The notes beneath the pieces are model-generated. The model did not search any database. It was not told the origin of the DNA and saw only the letters and a program-made list of their open reading frames with translations. 64,000 nt of DNA, taken from assembly GCF_001514265.1 (NCBI RefSeq), contig NZ_KQ949000.1:1-64000 (forward strand). The letters run 5' to 3'. The first letter of the stretch is position 1. Each line of letters begins with the position of its first letter. Of the stretch, positions 41,068-50,364 are shown one piece after another. Source of the stretch: Streptomyces resistomycificus. Its GTDB lineage: Bacteria > Actinomycetota > Actinomycetes > Streptomycetales > Streptomycetaceae. Made by a program: the position numbers and the translations under genes.

Positions 41068-41742
41068 GCGCCGCACCTCGCCTGCGCACGTGAGCCGCGG
41101 TAGCCGCGGGTGGCGCCCCTGACTCGCAGAATGTCCGCACCCACACCCGGCCCATGGTCCTCCTGGTGGTACTGGTGGAACTCAGGAGTCACGGGTGGGC
41201 GCAGGGCCTACCCGACGGCGACACGGAGCGGTGGTTGGCCACCGCCCGCCCGTGCGCGACGCTGGACGGGGACGGGGACGGGGACGGGGACGGGGACAGG
41301 GGACAGGGACAGGGACAGGGGACAGGCACGGGTCGGTCGTGGGCCGGTCCTGGCCGCCCCGCCCTATGTCTCGTCCTCGCCGACACCCGGAAGACGGCCC
41401 GCGCCGTAGTCGATGCGGTGCGCCGTCCGCACGAGGAGGGCCAGCGGGTCACGCCGGAACGGGTGCCGGCGCAACAAGGCCCCCGCCTTCCTCTTCGGGC
41501 CTCCCAGGGCTCTACGGAGCCGTGACCACCGCATGCCGGAGGTCACCGCTTGGACGGCCCTGCGGAGACGACCGGAACACCTGCTCCAGAGGCGAACATT
41601 CGGGAGGTATTCGCCACGGTTCGCCACCCCTTCCGCACCATAGAAATATCTACCAGCATGGTCACGCCGGGCCTACCGCCCTGGCACCCAGGGACACAGT
41701 GCGGCCTGCTCGCGCGGGCGCGAACCAGACCCGGAGGACACC
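41068..41742. other. Gene-free stretch with a GGGGAC microsatellite
   Basis: I see no convincing gene. Bases 41264-41326 are a hexanucleotide tract, GGGGAC and GGGACA units in about ten copies. An AT-rich spot (TAGAAATATCTACC, 41640-41653) some 90 bases before the next gene could hold its promoter. The rest looks like non-coding or decayed sequence. Confidence 0.45.
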
Positions 41743-42267
41743 ATGCGAACCGTCACCCGGCAGGCCACGGAGTGGCTGGCCGCCGCCTCGACCGACCCGC
41801 GGGCCTGCAAGCGGCAGTGGCACGGGGAGACGGGGATAGCGGTCCTGGCCTGCGGACGGTTCTGGGACGTGCTGAGCGTGCCCGAGGAGCTGGGTGTACT
41901 GGCCCTGGACTCCCTCCTCTGCACCCCCCAGACGCCGGGTCCGGCGCTCGCGGACACCGTCGCCCGTCGGATCGGGTTCTTCCTGCCGCCGGATCCCGAC
42001 GGACGCTGGATCGGTTCCGACGTCCGCTATCTCGGAAGAGACGCGTGGATCACGGTGCCGGCCCCGCATCGGGCCATGGGGCGCCTACGGTGGCTGGTAC
42101 CACCGGACGGTGCCGGCACCCTGTTCGTGCCGGCCGCCGTGGAGCTGGCCCTGCAACAGGCTCTCCTCACTCTCGCCGGGCAGGCGGGCGCACGAGAACG
42201 CTGCCCCGTGTGCGGGACACCCGCGGCGGCGGGGGCACTTCTGCGGCCCGCCGACAGTCGCACCTGA
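41743..42267 (+). CDS. Conserved actinobacterial protein, possible Prim-Pol-like, 174 aa
   Basis: A protein with a well-supported ATG (GGAGG a few bases upstream). It reads RTVTRQATEWLAAASTDPRA, then GIAVLACGRFWDVLSVPEEL, then RRIGFFLPPDPDGRWIGSD. It ends with a small zinc-ribbon-like pair CPVCGTPAAAGALL. It resembles short Streptomyces proteins that are sometimes labelled bifunctional DNA primase/polymerase-like, but I see no catalytic acidic triad, so I would not assign an activity. Confidence 0.65.
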   Translation: MRTVTRQATEWLAAASTDPRACKRQWHGETGIAVLACGRFWDVLSVPEELGVLALDSLLCTPQTPGPALADTVARRIGFFLPPDPDGRWIGSDVRYLGRDAWITVPAPHRAMGRLRWLVPPDGAGTLFVPAAVELALQQALLTLAGQAGARERCPVCGTPAAAGALLRPADSRT

Positions 42268-42329
42268 CGTAGGTGCACCGGGCTTCGAGGCCGCGAGCTG
42301 CGTGACAGCACACCTCGCGCGCCACCCGC

Positions 42330-42614
42330 TCAACGCACGTGCGCCAGGTCCGCCCGGCGCACGTCGGGCGCGGGCGCCGCGTCAGCCGTGGAGGTGGTCC
42401 GCCACGCGTGGGCCGCCACGGGGCGGTCGGAGACGAGGGCGGTCCAGTGGGCGTCCCGCGCACCTGGGACCATCCGCCCGCGCGCACGCCACTCCGTCAC
42501 GAGAGCGGCGTACAGGGGCGGATCCGGCTGGGGTGCCGGCGTGGCCTCGCCGTACCGTGCCGGTCGCTCCTCGCGTACCAGGACGAGGCATCCGGTGGTG
42601 ACTGAGCAATCCAT
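42330..42614 (-). CDS. Small conserved hypothetical protein, 94 aa
   Basis: A small protein that starts MDCSVTTGCLVLVREERP and continues with YGEATPAPQPDPPLYAALVT, then EWRARGRMVPGARDAHW. I have an impression of similar short Streptomyces proteins, but no known domain. A weak GGCGG lies before the ATG. It is convergent with the gene at 41743, 62 bases apart. The longer open frame upstream has no better start. Function unknown. Confidence 0.5.
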   Translation of the reverse strand: MDCSVTTGCLVLVREERPARYGEATPAPQPDPPLYAALVTEWRARGRMVPGARDAHWTALVSDRPVAAHAWRTTSTADAAPAPDVRRADLAHVR

Positions 42615-42818
42615 GTTGCCGCCAACGCGCCCGCGCACACCGGTGGTACGCCCAAAGTCCGGCTTGCCCCGGATCGAGGGAACCCGCATCCCCCGTTCGG
42701 GGCCATGTGTTAATCGGCCAAGCGGTCCGCCTCCGCGCGCTCCACGACGAGGTCGGCCCCTGTCGGCCTCACCCACCGCGGGCGCCGGCGGCCCGGACGC
42801 GCCGGGTACGCCGCGAGC

Positions 42819-43895
42819 CTAGGACAGTGCGTCGGCCGGCAGCAGGGGGCGGTTGGGCCAGTCGAGGAGGCGGGCGCCGATGACCGCGGTCTGGAGCGCG
42901 TAGCGGTGCGCGGGGTCGGTGGGGTCGATGCCGGTCAGGGTGTGTATGCGTTCCAGTCGGTAGGTGAGGGCGCGCACGCTCAGCGACAGCCGACGGGCGG
43001 TCGCCGCGGCCACGCAGCCGGTGTCGAAGTACGCGATGAGTGTGTCGAGCAGAGGTTGTGCTCCGCCCCGCGTGCCTTCCAACGGCCCCAGCGCGCTGTG
43101 CACCAGGTCCACCAGCGCCTGCCGGTCTCGTGCCAGAACGGGGAACACCAGCAGGTCGGAGGCGCGCAGCAACGGCTCGTCGAGGCCCATGCGCTGGGCC
43201 ACGTCCAGGGCGTTGAGCGCTTCTTCGTAGCTGTGGCCGATACCGACCGCGCCACGCCGGGGTCGGCCGATGGCAACCTGGGCCCGGCCGGTGGCGGCGT
43301 AGGCGTGCTTGGCGAAGTGGGTGAGTACGTCGTCCTGGTCGCCCGGAGCGATGCACACCATCCGGCCGTCCTTGGTCGTGAACAGGATCCGGCGGTTCTC
43401 GAAGCGGCCGAAGAGCTCGCCGGCCACCTGCCGGGGAACAGGATCGGTCTCGTCGTACTGCTCCGGCCCCTCCGCCACGGCGACCGCATGGGCGCGGGAC
43501 AGGCGCAGCCCGAACCGCTCGGAACGGGCGGCGAGTTGACCCGGATCGCCGCGACCGTGGAGCAGGTCGTCGATGAACTCCCGGCGCGCGGCCTCCTCCT
43601 TGCGGACCACGAGGCGCTGCGCGCGCTCGTAACCGTCGGCGAAGGCGTCGACGACCTGCTCGACGACGGCCAGGACGTCGTCCAGGTCCACCGAACGTGG
43701 GGCGCCGGTACGGCCGGCCACCAGGTGCGCGCGGACGAGGTCGCGCCAGCCGTGTCCGGCCTCGGCGGCCTGGGCGCCGAGGGCCCGTCGGGACTCGATC
43801 TCCACGCGGGTCAGGCGCCGCCCCTTGGCCGTGGCGTCCGCCAGGATCGCCTCGAAGCCGTCGAGAAACGGCTCGGCTGTGCTGTGGGCGTTCAT
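42819..43895 (-). CDS. PucR/CdaR-type transcriptional regulator
   Basis: A regulator of about 358 aa. The C-terminus carries the PucR winged helix: LLDTLIAYFDTGCVAAATAR, LSLSVRALTYRLERIHTLTG and DPTDPAHRYALQTAVIG. The middle is a GGDEF-like, non-catalytic region seen in CdaR-type proteins (AIGRPRRGAVGIGHSYEEAL). The N-terminus is helical. GGGGGAGG precedes the ATG at 43895. Family members control purine, sugar-acid or amino-acid catabolism. No target gene is adjacent, so its role is open. Confidence 0.85.
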   Translation of the reverse strand: MNAHSTAEPFLDGFEAILADATAKGRRLTRVEIESRRALGAQAAEAGHGWRDLVRAHLVAGRTGAPRSVDLDDVLAVVEQVVDAFADGYERAQRLVVRKEEAARREFIDDLLHGRGDPGQLAARSERFGLRLSRAHAVAVAEGPEQYDETDPVPRQVAGELFGRFENRRILFTTKDGRMVCIAPGDQDDVLTHFAKHAYAATGRAQVAIGRPRRGAVGIGHSYEEALNALDVAQRMGLDEPLLRASDLLVFPVLARDRQALVDLVHSALGPLEGTRGGAQPLLDTLIAYFDTGCVAAATARRLSLSVRALTYRLERIHTLTGIDPTDPAHRYALQTAVIGARLLDWPNRPLLPADALS

Positions 43896-44104
43896 GTCCT
43901 CCCCCTTCGGCGGCACCGCTCTGAGTCACTCCCCCGTGCGTTGCCGCCCGTCAGTGCGCCAGTCCACCGGTCAGTCAGTCCGTCCGACCGGCGTCCGGAC
44001 TCCGCTTCCACGGCTGAGCAGGTAAGCGCCGAATTGAACGCGAGTACGCAGTGAGGATCCTATCGACTCGGGTTCGAAGCCTGCTCCCGGATATGAACGG
44101 CGGG

Positions 44105-45049
44105 TCAGCTCAGCGCACGGTCGCGCCAGTACTGGAAGTCTCTGGCGGCGTCGGGGACGAGGTTCCAGGGGTGGCCGGTCATGTGGCGGCCGAGCCGGCG
44201 GAAGACGGGGGCTGCTTCACCGGTCCGTTTCATCCGGGTCAGGGCGAAGGCGAGCAGGTTGAGGTCGGCGAGCGCCTCCGCGTGGGGCGGGGAGGCCGCC
44301 TGGAACCACTTGGTGAGCGCGGTGTCCGTCTCGGCGGCCGCCTGCGGTTCGTACCAGTGGCCGTCGGCTGCGAAGGCGGTGGTGGAGTCCTTGGTCGTGC
44401 GGTAGGCGACGAGCTCGACCCGGGCGGCGAGGGGCAGCAGGGCCAGCGGGGATCCGTGCGGTGCCCGTCCGGCACACCGCTCGGCGAAGTCGATCATCTC
44501 CATGAGCGTTCCGTGGCGGCGCGGGGACAGGTGACGCAGCATCTGGTGGTAGACGGTCCGGTTCCACGGGTCGCGGGCGACCGCTTCGGTCCACACCGGG
44601 AGAACCGCGTTGGCGGGAGCCCCGCAGGAGGACATCAGCCGCAGCAGGGCCAGCCAGGGGGTGGGGTCCTCCGGGGCGACCTCCGCCGCCCGTCTGCAGT
44701 CGCCGTACACGTCCCATGCGTCGGACCAGTCGGTGTCCTTCACCCGCGCCACCCGCGCGCAGGCTCGTAGGACCAGGGCATCGGGGTCCTGGGGGCGGTC
44801 CTTGGCCCATCGGTCCGTGACGACCGGCGGAAGAGCGTGCGCCAGTACGGAGATCCGGTGCACCCGTCGGTCCCAGTCACGGCCCGTGGCACGCAGCAGT
44901 TCGGCGGCGGGCGCCCACAGCGGACGGGAGGCCGCCCCGGTCCCGAGACCGTGCATCTGCTGCGAGGGGCGCAACTCGGCGAGGGTGCGGCGCAGTTGAC
45001 GGTCGTCGAGCTCGGGGCCCATGACCAGGGGTGTGCGACGTCGCAGCAT
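44105..45049 (-). CDS. TPR-like conserved protein of unknown function, 314 aa
   Basis: A mostly helical soluble protein with repeat-like blocks: VYGDCRRAAEVAPEDPTPWL, AVARDPWNRTVYHQMLRHL and MEMIDFAERCAGRAPHGSPL. These recall tetratricopeptide-type scaffolds seen in uncharacterised Streptomyces proteins. Two candidate starts (45049 and an ATG 27 bases downstream) exist; neither has a clear ribosome site. It is divergent from the iminopeptidase gene with about 140 bases between. Function unknown. Confidence 0.6.
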   Translation of the reverse strand: MLRRRTPLVMGPELDDRQLRRTLAELRPSQQMHGLGTGAASRPLWAPAAELLRATGRDWDRRVHRISVLAHALPPVVTDRWAKDRPQDPDALVLRACARVARVKDTDWSDAWDVYGDCRRAAEVAPEDPTPWLALLRLMSSCGAPANAVLPVWTEAVARDPWNRTVYHQMLRHLSPRRHGTLMEMIDFAERCAGRAPHGSPLALLPLAARVELVAYRTTKDSTTAFAADGHWYEPQAAAETDTALTKWFQAASPPHAEALADLNLLAFALTRMKRTGEAAPVFRRLGRHMTGHPWNLVPDAARDFQYWRDRALS

Positions 45050-45192
45050 GACAGTCCGGTGAGGAGAGGGCGTACTTGTTCGTCCGTGCAAGAGTTGCCG
45101 ACACCCTCCGTATGGTTGACAGCGGATTCGGCGGCGATGTGGGTGACAGCTCCGCCGCGCATCACTGTCCCGTTCGAGGAGGGCACGACTCA

Positions 45193-46152
45193 GTGGCCGA
45201 GCTTCATCCCCCCATCGAGCCGTACGAGCACGGCATGCTCGACGTCGGCGACGGCAATCGCGTGTACTGGGAGACCTGCGGGAATCCGGCAGGCAAACCC
45301 GCTCTTGTCCTGCACGGCGGGCCGGGGTCGGGGGCGGGGCCGTTCTGGCGCCGGCTGTTCGACCCCGCGGCGTACCGCGTGGTGCTCCTCGACCAGCGCG
45401 GGTGCGGCCGGAGCACGCCCGACGCCGCCGATCCGCGGACCTCGCTCGCCGCCAACACCACCCCGCATCTGATCGCCGACATCGAGCTGCTGCGGCAACA
45501 CCTGGGCATCGAGGCGTGGTTGGTCCTCGGCGGCTCCTGGGGGGTGACCCTCGCCCTGGCCTACGCCGAGCAGCACCCCGGACGCGTCTGCGAGCTGGTG
45601 CTCTTCAGCGTCACCAACACCACCCGCCGCGAGGTGGAGTGGGTCACCCGGGACATGGGGCGGGTCTTCCCCGAGGAGTGGGCACGGTTCCGCGACGCCG
45701 TACCGGATCAGGAGCGCGACGGCAGCCTGGTGGAGGCGTACGCCCGGATGCTCGACGACCCCGATCCGGCCGTACGCGAGCGGGCGGCGCGTGAGTGGTG
45801 CCGGTGGGAGGACGTGCACGTGTCCACGCACCCTGGGCACAGGCCCGATCCGCGTTTCGAGGACCCGCGCTTCCGGCTGCGCTTCGCCCGCCTCGTCACG
45901 CACTACTGGCGGCACTCCGGCTTTCTGGAGGACGGGGCGCTCCTGCGTGACGCCGGCAAACTCGCCGGCATCCCCGGCGTGATGGTCCACGGCCGGATGG
46001 ACATCAGCGGGCCCGCGGACATCGCGTGGAATCTGGCGCAGGTGTGGCCCGACGCGGAGCTGGTGCTGATCGGCGAGGAGGGGCATGGGCTGTCGGGCGA
46101 TGCCACGACGGAGGCCGTGCTGGCGGCTACGGACCGGTTCCGGCCCCTCTAG
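45193..46152 (+). CDS. pip: Proline iminopeptidase
   Basis: Alpha/beta-hydrolase of about 319 aa that removes N-terminal proline from peptides. It shows HGGPGSGAGPFWRRLFDP (oxyanion region), DQRGCGRSTPDA, nucleophile Ser in LGGSWGVTLALAYA, and the late Asp and His in HGRMDISGPAD and GEEGHGLSG. The GTG at 45193 follows GAGGAGGG with a 9-base gap. The order of motifs and the length match the S33 family. It ends at a strong hairpin shared with the flotillin gene. Confidence 0.9.
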   Translation: MAELHPPIEPYEHGMLDVGDGNRVYWETCGNPAGKPALVLHGGPGSGAGPFWRRLFDPAAYRVVLLDQRGCGRSTPDAADPRTSLAANTTPHLIADIELLRQHLGIEAWLVLGGSWGVTLALAYAEQHPGRVCELVLFSVTNTTRREVEWVTRDMGRVFPEEWARFRDAVPDQERDGSLVEAYARMLDDPDPAVRERAAREWCRWEDVHVSTHPGHRPDPRFEDPRFRLRFARLVTHYWRHSGFLEDGALLRDAGKLAGIPGVMVHGRMDISGPADIAWNLAQVWPDAELVLIGEEGHGLSGDATTEAVLAATDRFRPL

Positions 46153-46343
46153 AACGCGCGTCTGCGCGGCGTCCGCCGCGGGGTCCCGGTGCCGGACGCC
46201 CCCTCCTGGGCGCCCGGCACCGGGTTTCCTTGGGCTCCCCACACACATTGTGCTCGCGTGAACCGGCCGTCCACATTTCCGCTTTCCGGCAACGTTGGCG
46301 CCGCCCCGGTGCCGGACCCTCCCGACAGGGCGTACGCAGAAAA

Positions 46344-46376
46344 GGGCCGCCTCACTCGTGACGAGTGAGGCGGCCC
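46344..46376. terminator. Strong bidirectional hairpin after pip and flotillin genes
   Basis: A 16-base perfect inverted repeat (46344-46359 with 46361-46376) around a single base, preceded by an A-run on the plus strand (a T-run for minus-strand transcripts). It lies between convergent genes. Confidence 0.85.
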
Positions 46377-46398
46377 GTGTCGATGCGGGGAGGGTGCG

Positions 46399-47922
46399 TC
46401 AGCCGGTGATCTCGACCTTCCCGTTGAGCTGTGCGGGCTGCTCCCCCGGCACGGCGTCGCGCTTGGTGAGGTTCTTGAGGAGCTCGGCGAGGTCGACGCC
46501 GGTGGTGGAGCCGAGCAGTTCGAGGCCCTGGGCGACGTTGTCGGCGACCGCGCGCGGGATACGTCCGGCGCCGTCCGTGGAGATCACCGTCATCTTCTCG
46601 ACCGCGCTCAGCGGCTCGGACGCCTTGGCGACCACCTCCGGCAACACCCCGACGAGCATCTGCAACACGGCTGCGTCACCGTACTGTCCGAACGCGTCCG
46701 CCTTCTTCCGCATCGCCTCGGCCTCGGCCGCCCCCTTCGCGCCGATCGCCGCCGCCTCCGCCTCACCCTCCAGCCGGACCGCCTCGGCGATCGCCGCCCG
46801 CCGCGACCGCTCCGCCTCACCCTGCCTGAGTCCCTCGACAGCGTCCGCCTCGGCCAGCGCGCTGCGCCGCTGCTTCTCGCCCTCGCCGGTCAGCCGGGCC
46901 CGCTCGGCCTCCGCCTGGGCGGCGGCGATCTCGGCGAGCCGCTCGGCCTCGGCCTGCTTGACCCTCGCCACCCGCTTGGCCTCGGCCTCCTGCTCGGCCG
47001 CGTACCGCTTGGCATCGGCCGGCTTGCGCACCTCGGTGTCGAGCTCGCGGTCCTTGAGCGCGGCCTGCCGCTCGGCGACCTTCTCCTGCTCGGTGAGGAT
47101 GTCCTGCCGGCGGGCGGCCTCGGCCAGCGGTCCCGCCGCGTTCGCCTGGGCGGCGGCGGCGTCCGTCTCGGCCTTGATCTCGGCCTGCTTGAGGTAGTAG
47201 GTGCGCTGGGCCACCGCGATCTCCTCCTCGGCCTTCAGCCTGGCCTGCTCGGCGGCCCGCCGGGCCACAGCCTCGGCGATGTCGGCCTCCTGCCGGGCGC
47301 GGGCCGCCTCGGGGCGGCCGAGGTCCTCCAGATACGAACCCTCGGTGCTGATGTCCTGGATCTGAAAGGCGTCCAGGACGAGACCCTGCCCGGACAGGCT
47401 GGCCTCGGCCTCCTCGGCGACCTGACCGGCGAAAGCGGCCCGGTCGCGGATGACGTCCTCCACCGACATCCGGCCGACGATGGCCCGCAGCGCGCCGGAC
47501 AGCACCTCCTGGGTGAACCCCACGATCCCGTCCTGCTGCATCAGAAACCGCTGGGCCGCGGCACGGATCGAGTCCTCGGTGCCACCGACCTTGACGATCG
47601 CGACACCTTCGAGGTGGGCCTTGATGCCCCGCAGTGTGACGGCCCCGCGTACCGCGACCGGGATGTGCCGAGACGACAGGTCGAGGGTGAACCTCTGCTG
47701 CACGAACGGCACGACGAACACACCGCCGCCGACCACGACCTTCTGCCCGCTGTTGTCGGTGAACACCCGGCCGGTGTCCGGATCGGTGGCCTTCTTGCCG
47801 CGCCGCCCCGTGATGATGAACGCCTCGCTGGGACCCGCCACCTTGTAGCGGGTGATCACGACAAGTGCCAGCAGCACGAGGAGTACGACGACTCCCACAA
47901 CCGCAAAGACGACAGGACTCAT
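46399..47922 (-). CDS. Flotillin-like SPFH-domain membrane protein
   Basis: A protein of about 507 aa. It has one N-terminal membrane segment (VVFAVVGVVVLLVLLALVVI), an SPFH domain (residues about 30-200, with SEAFIITGRRGKKATDP, FVVPFVQQRF and RDRAAFAGQVAEEAEASLSG) and a long Ala/Glu/Lys/Arg coiled coil (about 210-420, with QAEAERLAEIAAAQAEAERA). The C-terminus is globular (LLGSTTGVDLAELLKNLTKR). Flotillins oligomerise on the membrane. The NfeD-like gene just upstream is the usual partner. Confidence 0.9.
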   Translation of the reverse strand: MSPVVFAVVGVVVLLVLLALVVITRYKVAGPSEAFIITGRRGKKATDPDTGRVFTDNSGQKVVVGGGVFVVPFVQQRFTLDLSSRHIPVAVRGAVTLRGIKAHLEGVAIVKVGGTEDSIRAAAQRFLMQQDGIVGFTQEVLSGALRAIVGRMSVEDVIRDRAAFAGQVAEEAEASLSGQGLVLDAFQIQDISTEGSYLEDLGRPEAARARQEADIAEAVARRAAEQARLKAEEEIAVAQRTYYLKQAEIKAETDAAAAQANAAGPLAEAARRQDILTEQEKVAERQAALKDRELDTEVRKPADAKRYAAEQEAEAKRVARVKQAEAERLAEIAAAQAEAERARLTGEGEKQRRSALAEADAVEGLRQGEAERSRRAAIAEAVRLEGEAEAAAIGAKGAAEAEAMRKKADAFGQYGDAAVLQMLVGVLPEVVAKASEPLSAVEKMTVISTDGAGRIPRAVADNVAQGLELLGSTTGVDLAELLKNLTKRDAVPGEQPAQLNGKVEITG

Positions 47923-47949
47923 GGCAGTGCCCCCGAATCACGTACGAGT

Positions 47950-47994
47950 AGAGAGAAGGAAGAAAGAAGAAGGAAGGAAGAGGAGGAAAGGGAG
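47950..47994. repeat. 45-base pure purine tract before the flotillin gene
   Basis: Bases 47950-47994 contain only A and G (units such as GGAAGA and GGAAGG). The tract lies in the 78-base gap between the NfeD-like and flotillin genes. On the minus-strand transcript it would be a pyrimidine tract upstream of the start. Confidence 0.85.
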
Positions 47995-48000
47995 CGCGGC

Positions 48001-48510
48001 TCAGCGGTCCACCGGACGCACCACGACCGAGGTGGCGGTCGGTGTCGCCTCCACCCACACCTCGGCGCCCCGTTCGACCGGCATCGTGCTGCGCGCGGAG
48101 AACTTCACCGGCTGTCCGGCGAGTTGGAGCAGCACCTCGCCGAAGCCGTCCGCCGGGATGGCGGTCACCACGTTGCCCGCGGTGCCCACGAGATCGTTAC
48201 CGCGGGGTGTCACGGCCGTCTGATCGCGCATCAGGGCGCGGCTGAAGCGGTACGTCAGCCATGCCGCGCCCGTCCCCATGACGGCGCCGGCACCGGTCGC
48301 GACCACGGGTCCCGCGTCCACCACATCGGTGGCGATGGCCCCGCCGAAGCCGGTCATCGCCACGAACCCGGCGAGGACCGGCAGCGACAGCCACCCGTCG
48401 AGGACACCACCCAGCGCACCGTCGAGCACGCTGTCCAGTACTCCGTCGAAGACCAGCGACAGGGCGAGCAGCACGACCCCCGTGATGCCGAGTCCGAGAA
48501 ACCAGGCCAT
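48001..48510 (-). CDS. NfeD/YqiJ-like membrane protein, flotillin partner
   Basis: A protein of about 169 aa with membrane segments at the N-terminus (FLGLGITGVVLLALSLVF), in the middle (LPVLAGFVAMTGFGGAIATD) and near GPVVATGAGAVMGTGAAWL. A C-terminal OB-fold domain (DLVGTAGNVVTAIPADGFGE, then VLLQLAGQPVKFSAR and WVEATPTATSVVV) is the form found in NfeD-like proteins. It reads first in a two-gene unit with the flotillin. NfeD-like partners are thought to help place flotillins in the membrane. Confidence 0.82.
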   Translation of the reverse strand: MAWFLGLGITGVVLLALSLVFDGVLDSVLDGALGGVLDGWLSLPVLAGFVAMTGFGGAIATDVVDAGPVVATGAGAVMGTGAAWLTYRFSRALMRDQTAVTPRGNDLVGTAGNVVTAIPADGFGEVLLQLAGQPVKFSARSTMPVERGAEVWVEATPTATSVVVRPVDR

Positions 48511-48638
48511 TCGCGCCGTCCCCCTCTCGTCCCGTCGCCGGTCTCCGGCGTGACGGAATCCTCACACGCGGAGGGCTGCCGCTTCATTGCCGTGTTCCGG
48601 CAGTCTTTACGCGCTCTTCATGCCGCACTCGGCAAGCG

Positions 48639-49625
48639 CTACGCGTGGGAGCCGAACACGGCGTTGCGGCGCAGCTGTCCGGCGCACCACCGGAAGTGGC
48701 CGTCGCCGTCGTCCAGGCCGAAGAGGTCGTACGTGGTGAGGGCGTAGGCGGCCTGGTAGGCGGTGAGGGTGGCGTGCGGGTACCCGAGCTCGTGGGCGAA
48801 GAGCCGGGTGAGTTCCGTGGTGTGCTCCTCGGCGTACGGGCCGTACATGTCCCAGACGGCCGCGGTGACGGCTGCCTCGAAGGCCGGGTCACCCGCGGTC
48901 GTGTAGAAGCCGAAGTCGAGTACGGCGACGGGTCGGCCGGCCGCGTCGGTGTGGATGTTGGGCGGCACGAGGTCGCCGTGGATCGCTGTGACCGGGGCGT
49001 TGGGCAGCGACCGCAGTGCGTGCACTGTGCGCTCGACCCCCTCGTCGAGGTCCGGCACGTGCGCGGCCAGGGCCGCACCGTGCCGGGCCACGGCCCGGGC
49101 GACCAGGGCGGTGAGGGCGTCCTGGAAGCGGTCGTGGCCCCGCCACAGGGGGCGGTCGTCGCCCTGGACGGTCAGTCGGCGCATGGCGTCGGTGCCCGGT
49201 ACGGAGGCAAGGCCGCGCAGGACCGCGAGCAGCGCGGCCATGTGGTGAGCGGACAGTTCGCGCTCGTGGTCCTCGTGCGCGGAGTCACCCCGTGCCGGGG
49301 CGCCGGGCAGCTCTCGTTCGTACGTCACCAGGACACCCTCGTGTTCCTCGACGTCGAGGATCTCCGGGGTGGCGAACGGCAGTCGGTGCCGCGCGATGTC
49401 CGCGTACACCTGGCGGGTGAGCTCGAGACCGGCCGGCGGCCGGCCGCTCCACACCTTGGCGACCCGGCCGTCGCCCAGCGCGTAGACGACGCCCTCCACA
49501 CCCGCACCGATCCGGCGGGCCCCAGGATGTCCGCGGTCGGCGAGGTGTCCAGGCCACGGGTCGGAGGTGGGTGGCGGTTTGGGTGTCGCTTCCGGTGTCG
49601 GTTCCGGGCTCGGGACGGTCTCCAT
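48639..49625 (-). CDS. Aminoglycoside-phosphotransferase-type kinase (APH fold)
   Basis: A protein of about 328 aa with a protein-kinase-like fold. An N-lobe has RIGAGVEGVVYALGDGRVAK, the catalytic Brenner motif is in TAIHGDLVPPNIH, and the metal loop is VAVLDFGF. It belongs to the APH/homoserine-kinase-like group, which phosphorylates antibiotics, choline or small alcohols. I chose the ATG at 49625; the open frame extends further but is probably non-coding there, and no ribosome site is clear. It is a single gene. Antibiotic resistance cannot be assumed. Confidence 0.8.
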   Translation of the reverse strand: METVPSPEPTPEATPKPPPTSDPWPGHLADRGHPGARRIGAGVEGVVYALGDGRVAKVWSGRPPAGLELTRQVYADIARHRLPFATPEILDVEEHEGVLVTYERELPGAPARGDSAHEDHERELSAHHMAALLAVLRGLASVPGTDAMRRLTVQGDDRPLWRGHDRFQDALTALVARAVARHGAALAAHVPDLDEGVERTVHALRSLPNAPVTAIHGDLVPPNIHTDAAGRPVAVLDFGFYTTAGDPAFEAAVTAAVWDMYGPYAEEHTTELTRLFAHELGYPHATLTAYQAAYALTTYDLFGLDDGDGHFRWCAGQLRRNAVFGSHA

Positions 49626-49796
49626 CAGCGCATTAGACCAGGAGCCCGGGCCACCCGCCCAACTACGCGTTCTCGGACGGTTTTTGAATTCCGAGCACGC
49701 CGCGGGAGCAACGGTTAGCATCTACGGCGACATCGCGTGTCGGTCACCGGCTGGGTGAGGCATGGAGGTGTCGGGAGATGCCCTCGGAGGCATTCC

Positions 49797-50186
49797 TTGT
49801 CAGTCGAGTTGAACCACACGATCGTCCACGCCCGGGACAACCGGGAGTCCGCGGAGTTCTTCGCCAACCTGCTCGACCTCGAGATCACCGGCGAGTGGGG
49901 ACCGTTCGTCGCGGTCGGCCTGAGCAACGGCGTCACGCTGGACTTCGCCACGATCCCCGCGGACAAGATCACCCCGCAGCACTACGCCTTCCTGGTGTCC
50001 GAGGAGGAGTTCGACGCGGCGTACGCGCGGATCGAGCAGCGCGACATCGAGCACTACGCCGACCCTCAGCAGAAGCAGCCCGGAACCATCAACCACAACG
50101 ACGGTGGCCGCGGCGTGTACTTCATGGACCCCGCGGGCCACGCCATGGAACTCATCACCGTGCCCTACGGCGGCTGGACCTCGTAG
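49797..50186 (+). CDS. VOC (glyoxalase/dioxygenase-fold) protein, TTG start
   Basis: A single-domain protein of about 129 aa. It shows SVELNHTIVHARDNRESAEF at the start, TPQHYAFLVSEEEFDAAYAR in the middle and GRGVYFMDPAGHAMELITVP at the end, with His and Glu metal-ligand positions. TTG at 49797 is chosen because GGAGG lies 6 bases before it and it aligns with the paralogue at 39185; an ATG further up has no better support. The two share the same layout and stretches such as PQHYAFLV. Reaction unknown. Confidence 0.82.
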   Translation: MSVELNHTIVHARDNRESAEFFANLLDLEITGEWGPFVAVGLSNGVTLDFATIPADKITPQHYAFLVSEEEFDAAYARIEQRDIEHYADPQQKQPGTINHNDGGRGVYFMDPAGHAMELITVPYGGWTS

Positions 50187-50352
50187 GCACACGCACCGAG
50201 GGCCGCACTCCGGCACGGGGTGCGGCCCCCAATCGCGGCTCGCACACGCTGGGTTCGCGTCCACCAGGCCCAGGGCACCTGCCCGGCCGCTTGGGGCACC
50301 TGCCCGGCCACCCGGCGGACACGTGCCTCCGTACCGGCAGACCGCGGCAACG

Positions 50353-50358
50353 TACTCT
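50353..50358 (+). promoter_or_regulatory. -10 element for leaderless GH43 transcript (TACTCT)
   Basis: TACTCT ends 6 bases before the GTG at 50365. This spacing is that of leaderless actinobacterial genes, whose transcription begins on the start codon. No ribosome binding site is present. Confidence 0.45.
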
Positions 50359-50364
50359 GTGACC

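Noticed and set aside
41068..41742. Transposase or phage gene remnant
   Set aside because: Several frames are open but none shows a transposase motif or terminal repeats; only the hexamer tract is clear.
48639..49625. Aminoglycoside resistance gene
   Set aside because: The fold is right, but the APH fold also covers many housekeeping kinases, and nothing in the sequence or neighbours points to an antibiotic.
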